From JAOUEA01 sp041287635 (lineage in GTDB: Bacteria > Actinomycetota > UBA4738 > HRBIN12): DNA of 6,988 nucleotides. Under the pieces are notes generated by a model. It worked only from the letters and a program-made list of their open reading frames with translations, did not search any database and was not told the DNA's origin. Shown here one piece after another: positions 1-5,246 of the stretch. Every line of letters starts with the position of its first letter. The first letter of the stretch is position 1. The DNA lies in the NCBI GenBank assembly GCA_041287635.1, contig JBGGNG010000018.1, positions 1 through 6,988 on the forward strand. Reading direction: 5' to 3'. The translations under genes and the position numbers were made by a program.

Positions 1-437
1 ACCTTCCAGCGGATCGACTTCGTGGGGGAGACGGCGTGGGCCGGCATGCGGCACACGAAGCGGCTTCCGTGCGCGGTCGCTCGGCCCGGAACCCCGTCGC
101 GGCGATGTCCCTTGGGCCATACGTAACAGGAGTCACCGAACGTGTTGACGATGTGGTCCACGACCGAGCCACCACGCGCATCGAGCCGGATCCACAGCGG
201 CCACCCGCCGTTGCTCTCATAGAAGCGCACCACGATCGAGAGTATCCGTCGCCCGCCACGCTCGGCCAGCTTGCGGGTCGTCGACCGGATGTCGGGATCG
301 ATGTGCCCGTTCGGCGGGATGTCGTTCGCGTCGAAGCCGATGTCCCGTTCGATCACCGCCGCGCCCGCGGGCACCGCGCCCAGGAGCACGCACAGAATCA
401 GCAAGGCGGGCAGGAGCCGGAGCGACGATCTGCGCAC
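1..437 (-). CDS. Secreted protein of unknown function, N-terminal 145 residues (3' end beyond the window)
   Basis: The reading frame is open from a GTG at 437 to the window's left edge with no stop, so the gene is partial. The start is supported by a GGAGGT Shine-Dalgarno site 8 bases upstream. The N-terminus looks like a Sec signal peptide: Arg-rich first residues (RRSSLR), a hydrophobic stretch at about 8-22, and an AGA cleavage motif at 24-26. The mature part is probably beta-rich and begins with a DANDIPPNGHID-like segment (about 36-47), followed by IVVRFY and LWIRLD strands. Two cysteines remain in view (C104, C129) and could form a disulfide outside the membrane. Exported proteins with a similar D-x-N-D opening and beta-sandwich pattern are, to my recollection, common as hypothetical proteins in actinomycetes, but I cannot assign a function. 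It lies 125 bases downstream of the large signalling gene on the same strand. Continued readthrough from that gene is possible, but small hairpins in the gap leave this open. Confidence 0.75.
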   Translation of the reverse strand, partial: MRRSSLRLLPALLILCVLLGAVPAGAAVIERDIGFDANDIPPNGHIDPDIRSTTRKLAERGGRRILSIVVRFYESNGGWPLWIRLDARGGSVVDHIVNTFGDSCYVWPKGHRRDGVPGRATAHGSRFVCRMPAHAVSPTKSIRWK

Positions 438-445
438 GAGGGATG

Positions 446-451
446 ACCTCC
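446..451 (-). promoter_or_regulatory. Shine-Dalgarno site for the GTG start at 437
   Basis: The minus strand reads GGAGGT, a near-perfect anti-16S match, followed by 8 bases and then GTG. It fixes the start of the left-edge secreted protein, which has no ATG at the expected place. Confidence 0.7.
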
Positions 452-532
452 GCTCGAGCGGGCACGGACCACGGTACTCCTTGAGCTGGAGCGACGCCAG
501 GCGGGGTAGGTTCCCCAACGTGTCGAAGCGAA

Positions 533-557
533 CCGCCCCGCGGAGCCGAGGCCGGCT
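533..557 (-). terminator. Possible weak terminator: two small hairpins after the signalling gene
   Basis: Six bases after the stop codon of the large gene, the minus strand holds AGCCG-GCCT-CGGCT (544-557, 5-bp stem, 4-base loop). This is followed by CCGC-CCC-GCGG when read on the plus strand (533-543). Both are GC-only stems and neither is followed by a T tract. In high-GC actinobacteria, terminators without a U tract have been proposed, so this is only a candidate. GC-rich short stems also arise often by chance. Confidence 0.25.
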
Positions 558-562
558 GGCGC

Positions 563-3500
563 CTAGCTCCCGCAGGCGACGGGTTCCTCGTCCTCGCCGA
601 GGAACGGGCCGAGGGCCGCGAGACCGAGGGTGCCGGCCGCGCGCTCGCACGCACGATCGGGGTCGAGCACGTCCCAGATGCGCACGGTGCCGTCCTCCGA
701 GCTGGTCGCGAATCGCCCGTCCGGAAGCGCCACGACGTGCCACGCGGCGAGGTCGTGCCCCTCGAGCTCGATGCCGAGCGGGACCCCCTCGCCGGCGTCC
801 CAGAGGCGGACCACGCCCTCGCGGGTGGTGGACACGATCGTCGAGTCGTCGAGGTAGGCCACGGCGGCCGCCCCGCCGGGCTGCGGTGTCAGCGCGCCGC
901 CCACCTGCGCCCGGGCCTCCACGTCCCATCGGGTGACCGACCCGTCATCGAGGGCGGCGGCGAACGACGAGCCGTCGGGCGACCACGCGACGTCCCAGAC
1001 CGCGTTGTCGTCGATCGCGAACGGTGGTCCGAACCGCTCCTGGGCGTCGAGGTCCCAGAGCGTGACCTGTCCACCGAAGTCCGCGACGGCGAGCATGCCG
1101 TCGGGCCCGAGCGCCATCGACGTCACCCCGCCTGCATGCGGACCGAGCTCTTCGTCGAGCGATCCCTCGGACCAGATCCGCACGATGCCGTCGGCGCCGC
1201 CGGTCAGCAGCCGGTCGTCCGCCCAGGCCACCGAGGAGATCGCGGAGCCGGACGGCGGCGGTGACGCGAGCGGCCGCCCGGTCTCGGCGTCGAGCACGAA
1301 CACAGAGCCGTCCTCACCACCCGACGCGAGCCGGGTCCCGTCCTCGGAGAACGCGAGGCCGAGGACCGCCCCCCCGTGCAGACCTCGGAACCCCTGCTCC
1401 TCGTCGCCGGTCGCCGGGTCGTAGATCACCACCGACCCGTCGCCGTCTCCCACCGCGAGCCGGGTGCCGTCGGGATCGGCGGCGAGGCCGAACGCGCCCC
1501 CGTCCTGATCCCCGAGCACGATCGCCGTTGGTTCCGCGGCCTCGGACCACAGCTGCATCCGCTGGTCGAACGCGAGCGTCGCGAGCGTGCCGCCCCCCCA
1601 CGCGGCGTCGACGATCTGGGCCGTGCCGGGAGCCGAGGCCGTCGGAGGTGCCGACCCGTCGAGCGGGGCGACGAGCAGGCGCCCCTGTTCGTCGCCCGCC
1701 ACCACGTCGTCGCCGATCACGAGCGCGGCGCGCGCGTCGAACGCGGTGTCGTCGAACGGCTCGTCCACGAGCTCCAGGGACGCCGCGTCCCACACGCGCA
1801 CGCGGCCGTCGCTGCTGGCCGTGACGACCCGCGAGCCGGCCTCGTCGAACTCGATCTCCCAGAGGTCGCTGCCGTGCGCCTGGGTCGTCGGGATCGCGAC
1901 CGAGCCGTCGTCGACGTCGATGCCGGTGACCTCCCCGAGGCCGTTCCCGATCATCAGGAGCTCGCCGTCGGGCGAGAACGACGCGGTGATGGTGTCGAAC
2001 CCGAGCTTCGTCAGGACCTCGCCGCCACCGTCGGGCGCGGCGAGGTCCCACAGCGTGATCGTGCCGTCTTCCGACACGGTGGCCGCCGTGGACCCGTCGG
2101 GCGAGGCCGTGACGCTCCAGACGATATCGGCGGTCGTCCCGAGCTCGTTCGGCGTCGGCCGTGACGGGTTCCGCAGGTCCCACAGCAGCACAGAGCCGTC
2201 GTCGCTCACCGAGAGCAGCGAGCGGCCGTCCGGCGTGACGTCCATCTCCTCGATCGCCTCGGTGTGGCCGGGCACGTCGCGCGCGAGCGAGGCGCCGTCG
2301 CTGCCCCACGTCGAGAGCGAGCCGTCGCGGTTCCCGGTCGCGATCAGTGAGCCGTCTGGCGAGACGGCGATCGTCGTCGCGTCGCCCACGCCGATCGGCT
2401 GCCCACTGCGCGCGAACTCGCCCGCGAGCTCCTCGCTCGCATAGACGAGCGCCGCGCGCGCATCGATCGGGTCCGAGCCCGTGCGCGCCAACGACTCGGC
2501 CGCGAGCGCGATCGCCGTGCGCGGATCGGAGTCGGCGACCGCCCACGCCTGGTGGGCGAGCGACTCCGCGTACCGTCGTCGGGACTGTCCGAGCGCCGAG
2601 AACGCGATCAACGAGGCAACGACGGCCGCGACAGTGAGCGCGCCGAGCACCGCGACGGCGGTGCGGCGCAGCCGACGGGACCGGCGCGACGCTTCCTCGG
2701 CCCTGGCCCGCTCGCGCTCGTCGGCCGCGACGCTCGCCGCGAGGAACGCCTGCTCGTCGGGGCCGAGCGCCTCGACGTGCTCGGCCGCCCACTCGCGTGC
2801 CGCGTGCAGCGGCGTGCCCCGGTACAGCAGGTCGGGATCGCGGTCCTCGGCGATCCACTCCGCCGCGGCGTGCCCGACACGCTGGCGCGTGCGCAGGTCG
2901 TCGCGCGCCTCGTCGATCCACACCCGTAGCCGCGGCCAGCTGCGCAGCAGCGCCTCGTGCGCGATCTCGATCGAGTCCCGGTCGACCGTGAGCAGCCGGG
3001 CGTCGGTCATCTCCGCCGCGACCTGCCTGCTGAGCTCGGGCTCGGGGTCGCGGCCGAGCTCGTTCGCGGGCAGCCGTCGCCGGGTGTCCGACGTGCCCTC
3101 GCCCGGGGCGACGAGCCGCAGCATCAGGCGGCGGCAGGCTTCCCGCTCCGCATCGTCCATCACCGACTCGTACAGCGTGTCGGCCGTCTTCGAGATTGAC
3201 CCCGCCACGCCGCCCGCGTCGCGGTAGCCCTGCAGCGTGAGCGTCCGGCCGTCGCGGCGGCGCCACGTCTCGGCCATCGCGTGCGAGATCAGCGGGAGCG
3301 CGGCGGCGTCGGTGCCCGCGTCCTGCAGCACGGTGTCGACGAGCCCGTCCTCGAGCTGCAGCCCGGCCGCCGCGGCCGGCTCCTCGATCACCTTGCGCAG
3401 GTCGGCGCGGCTCATCGGCCCGACGAGGGCCTGGTTGCTGGTGGCGCGCCGCACGAGCCATGGGAACGTCGCGCAGACGCCGTAGAAGTCGGCGCGCATC

Positions 3501-4621
3501 GCCATCACGAGTCGCACGCGACTCGCGCCTTGGTCGACGAGCGCCGCGAGCGTCTGCACGAACGCCTCCTGGTCGCGCCGGGAGCTCAACGTGAAGAGCT
3601 CCTCGAACTGGTCGATCACGACCAGCAGACCCCCGGTGCGGTCGGAGATCGCGTCGGCGACGGCGCGGAGCGCGGTCGGCGACGTGCCCGTCGCGCCCCT
3701 GCCTGGGCCGTCGCCGTCCTCGCGCTCGGCCCGCTGCAGCTGGTAGGCGAGCTCCTTCGCCGGGTCGGCGCTCGGGGAGAACAGCGCGACGCCCCAGCGC
3801 TCGCTGCCCGGGATCTCCCCCTTCACGACCGCGGGGATCAGGCCCGCGCGCACGGCCGAGGACTTGCCGCTGCCCGACGGACCGATCACGAACAGCACGC
3901 GCTCGCGCTCGACCCGCTCGACGAGCTCGGCGACGAGGTCGTCGCGGCCGAAGAACCGGTCGGCGTCGTCGGGCTGGAACGCAGCGAGACCCCGGTAGGG
4001 ACACACGGCGAACGAGGCGGCCGACCGTCCGACGCCGCGACCGATCGCCTGCTGGAACGCGTCGTCCTCGGCCGGGTCCCAGCCCTCGCGGGCGAGCAGC
4101 GTCAGCTGCACCGGCTCTTCGATCCCCTTCAGATGCGCGGTGCCCCGGTCGACCTGCGCGACGCCCTCGACCTTGCGCGCGAGGTGCACGACGCTCTGGC
4201 TGGCGAGGACCTCCCCCGGTCCGGCGATCGAGCACAGCCTGGCCGCGAGGTTCAGGGCCCCGCCCCGGAACCCGTCCTCGACCTCCACCGCCTCGCCGGC
4301 GTCGAGCCCGATGCCCACCGGCAGCGCGAAGGCCGGATCGTCGATCGACGCCTGCACGAAGGTGGTCTGCAGATCGATCGCCGCCCGGATCGCCTGGCGC
4401 GCCGAGGTGAATACGGCCATCACCTCGTCGCCGCGGAACTCGAGGCCGGTGCCGCCCCCCGGCCCGAGCACCGTGCGCGCGATCGAGGCGAAGCGCATCG
4501 CCAGCGACGCTGCAGCCTCGTCGCCGTGCTGCTGCGTGAATGTGGTGTAGCCGCGGATGTCGGCGATCAGGAAGATGCGGAGCGCCGGTCCGCCGATGCC
4601 GGGAGCGGAGGAAGACGTCAG
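563..4621 (-). CDS. Membrane-anchored class III nucleotidyl cyclase - nSTAND1 NTPase - WD40 fusion protein (1352 aa, CTG start)
   Basis: This is a multidomain signalling protein; numbering is from the CTG at 4621. Residues about 14-178 form a class III adenylate/guanylate cyclase catalytic domain: metal Asp D21 (IADIRGYT), second metal Asp D65 (RGDE), and the NLAAR signature with N124 and R128. The usual substrate Lys is E61 and the usual Asp position is G117 (D116 beside it). Residues about 207-631 form an nSTAND1 P-loop NTPase: CPYRGL opening, Walker A GPSGSGKSS (247-255), Walker B LLVVIDQFEE (332-341), and the HEALLRSW motif of the winged-helix region (H555). A basic patch (646-653) precedes one transmembrane helix at about 655-677. 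A helical linker follows, then 14 WD40 repeats (about 745-1318), enough for two seven-bladed propellers. The WD40 region has almost no lysine and is acidic. The stop is TAG at 563-565. The first in-frame ATG (4498, residue 42) would delete D21. An in-frame TGA lies immediately upstream of the CTG, so nothing longer is possible. The gene starts 16 bases after the lipoprotein stop, so they probably form an operon. Cyclase activity and nucleotide specificity are unproven. Confidence 0.93.
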   Translation of the reverse strand: MTSSSAPGIGGPALRIFLIADIRGYTTFTQQHGDEAAASLAMRFASIARTVLGPGGGTGLEFRGDEVMAVFTSARQAIRAAIDLQTTFVQASIDDPAFALPVGIGLDAGEAVEVEDGFRGGALNLAARLCSIAGPGEVLASQSVVHLARKVEGVAQVDRGTAHLKGIEEPVQLTLLAREGWDPAEDDAFQQAIGRGVGRSAASFAVCPYRGLAAFQPDDADRFFGRDDLVAELVERVERERVLFVIGPSGSGKSSAVRAGLIPAVVKGEIPGSERWGVALFSPSADPAKELAYQLQRAEREDGDGPGRGATGTSPTALRAVADAISDRTGGLLVVIDQFEELFTLSSRRDQEAFVQTLAALVDQGASRVRLVMAMRADFYGVCATFPWLVRRATSNQALVGPMSRADLRKVIEEPAAAAGLQLEDGLVDTVLQDAGTDAAALPLISHAMAETWRRRDGRTLTLQGYRDAGGVAGSISKTADTLYESVMDDAEREACRRLMLRLVAPGEGTSDTRRRLPANELGRDPEPELSRQVAAEMTDARLLTVDRDSIEIAHEALLRSWPRLRVWIDEARDDLRTRQRVGHAAAEWIAEDRDPDLLYRGTPLHAAREWAAEHVEALGPDEQAFLAASVAADERERARAEEASRRSRRLRRTAVAVLGALTVAAVVASLIAFSALGQSRRRYAESLAHQAWAVADSDPRTAIALAAESLARTGSDPIDARAALVYASEELAGEFARSGQPIGVGDATTIAVSPDGSLIATGNRDGSLSTWGSDGASLARDVPGHTEAIEEMDVTPDGRSLLSVSDDGSVLLWDLRNPSRPTPNELGTTADIVWSVTASPDGSTAATVSEDGTITLWDLAAPDGGGEVLTKLGFDTITASFSPDGELLMIGNGLGEVTGIDVDDGSVAIPTTQAHGSDLWEIEFDEAGSRVVTASSDGRVRVWDAASLELVDEPFDDTAFDARAALVIGDDVVAGDEQGRLLVAPLDGSAPPTASAPGTAQIVDAAWGGGTLATLAFDQRMQLWSEAAEPTAIVLGDQDGGAFGLAADPDGTRLAVGDGDGSVVIYDPATGDEEQGFRGLHGGAVLGLAFSEDGTRLASGGEDGSVFVLDAETGRPLASPPPSGSAISSVAWADDRLLTGGADGIVRIWSEGSLDEELGPHAGGVTSMALGPDGMLAVADFGGQVTLWDLDAQERFGPPFAIDDNAVWDVAWSPDGSSFAAALDDGSVTRWDVEARAQVGGALTPQPGGAAAVAYLDDSTIVSTTREGVVRLWDAGEGVPLGIELEGHDLAAWHVVALPDGRFATSSEDGTVRIWDVLDPDRACERAAGTLGLAALGPFLGEDEEPVACGS

Positions 4622-4627
4622 TCAGGG

Positions 4628-4634
4628 CTCCCCT
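4628..4634 (-). promoter_or_regulatory. Shine-Dalgarno site supporting a CTG start at 4621
   Basis: The minus strand reads AGGGGAG, then 6 bases (CCCTGA), then CTG ACG TCT. The spacing is ideal for CTG as initiator. No ATG, GTG or TTG occurs in this frame between the TGA at 4624-4622 and the ATG at 4498, while the cyclase-domain codons between them are clearly protein-coding. Confidence 0.6.
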
Positions 4635-4637
4635 CGG

Positions 4638-5135
4638 TCAGAGGAGATCCGACACGTCGTAGCAGTCGACGATCTCGGAGTCGATCACCGCGTGGTCGCG
4701 GTCGCCCGCCGTCACGCAGAGTGTGGTCGAGTCCCCCCTGTTCGCGGTCGAAACGGCCGACTCGGTCTCGTAGGTCGGCACCTCGTCGGTCGGTACCCAC
4801 TCCCCCTGTTTCACGCCGCGGTCCTCAGCATCGCTCGAGACCTGATCGGCCTCGTAGATGTCCCAGTAGATGTGGATGTGGTTCTTCGACACGTCGGGCA
4901 CGAAGTTCGCCTGCCACGTGACGACGATCTCGTCGCCCGACGCCTCGGCGCCGGTGATCGCGATCTCGCACCCATCGATCGGACACGCGTTCGAGACAGG
5001 CTCGGCCTCCGCCGCAGATTCGGTGACCTCGGCGCCGGCCGCGGGCTCGTTCGGCTCGTCCTCGCCGCACGCGGCGAGCGAGAGCGCCGCGACCGAGGCC
5101 GTGACGACGATCCACCTGGTCATGCCGTTCCGCAC
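4638..5135 (-). CDS. Small exported lipoprotein of unknown function (165 aa)
   Basis: The protein has an N-terminal lipoprotein signal: RW followed by a hydrophobic stretch (about 9-20) and the lipobox L20-A21-A22-C23, then Gly. C23 would be lipidated and the mature protein anchored on the outer face of the membrane. A flexible Glu/Ala/Pro-rich spacer (about 24-48) leads to a compact, probably beta-sandwich domain (about 50-160). Four further cysteines (C51, C56, C140, C158) could form two disulfides. A distinctive NHIHIYWD segment lies at 85-92, where the two histidines could bind metal or be structural. The start is GTG at 5135, because GAGGGGG lies 5 bases upstream; the ATG four codons later (5123) would sit 17 bases from that site. 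I do not recognise the family. The stop is 16 bases before the cyclase-STAND-WD40 start, so co-transcription is likely, and a sensor or accessory role for that protein is possible but unshown. Confidence 0.88.
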   Translation of the reverse strand: MRNGMTRWIVVTASVAALSLAACGEDEPNEPAAGAEVTESAAEAEPVSNACPIDGCEIAITGAEASGDEIVVTWQANFVPDVSKNHIHIYWDIYEADQVSSDAEDRGVKQGEWVPTDEVPTYETESAVSTANRGDSTTLCVTAGDRDHAVIDSEIVDCYDVSDLL

Positions 5136-5140
5136 CGGGT

Positions 5141-5147
5141 CCCCCTC
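5141..5147 (-). promoter_or_regulatory. Shine-Dalgarno site deciding the lipoprotein GTG start
   Basis: The minus strand reads GAGGGGG, then ACCCG, then GTG at 5135. The 5-base spacing favours the GTG over the ATG at 5123. Confidence 0.55.
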
Positions 5148-5161
5148 ACTGATCTCCGTCG

Positions 5162-5191
5162 AGGGTAGACCCGCCTCGGGAGACGAGGCAA
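5162..5191 (-). promoter_or_regulatory. Weak promoter candidate ahead of the lipoprotein-signalling gene pair
   Basis: The minus strand carries TTGCCT (5191-5186; 4 of 6 to the -35 consensus), an 18-base spacer, and TACCCT (5167-5162; 3 of 6 to TATAAT). It lies about 27 bases before the lipoprotein start. The match is poor and overlaps the hairpin at 5187-5224, so this is only a candidate. Confidence 0.25.
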
Positions 5192-5224
5192 GCTGCTCCG
5201 CGCCGCCGGAGACGTCAGCTTGCC
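5187..5224 (-). terminator. Strong intergenic hairpin after the phosphatase-family gene (likely terminator or processing element)
   Basis: The arms GGCAAGCTG (5187-5195) and CAGCTTGCC (5216-5224) are perfect 9-bp complements. Inside them CTCCG (5196-5200) pairs with CGGAG (5207-5211) around a 6-base loop, leaving ACGT as a one-sided bulge. This gives about 14 bp of stem, starting 23 bases past the stop at 5247. There is no T tract after it (minus strand TCGTCTCCC), so it may be a U-tract-less terminator, an mRNA-stabilising structure, or an operator-like palindrome. The position right after a stop codon favours the first two. Confidence 0.5.
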
Positions 5225-5246
5225 GACACGGCAGCGGCGAACCGCG

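Noticed and set aside
36..446. Plus-strand open frame at the left edge
   Set aside because: Antisense to the secreted protein, composition typical of a shadow frame, and no ribosome site.
217..654. Minus-strand open frame spanning the gap between the signalling gene and the secreted protein
   Set aside because: It has no good ribosome site or family signature and overlaps both the end of the WD40 gene and the better-supported GTG-started secreted protein.
668..2389. WD40 region as a DNA tandem repeat or CRISPR-like array
   Set aside because: The periodicity is at protein level only; the DNA copies are strongly diverged with no identical repeat units.
1314..4235. Minus-strand frame of 973 codons overlapping the signalling gene
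   Set aside because: It is the shifted frame of the same gene; the product is Arg/Ala/Gly-rich with no domains, whereas the chosen frame shows cyclase, NTPase and WD40 motifs.
4496..4498. ATG at 4498 as the start of the signalling protein
   Set aside because: It would remove the catalytic D21 and the first strand of the cyclase domain, which are plainly encoded in frame just upstream. No convincing ribosome site precedes it.
3281..4921. Long plus-strand open frame (546 codons) opposite the signalling gene
   Set aside because: It is antisense to the cyclase and NTPase domains, its translation is Arg/Ala/Asp-rich without any family signature, and it runs across the lipoprotein junction. Long antisense frames are normal in high-GC DNA.
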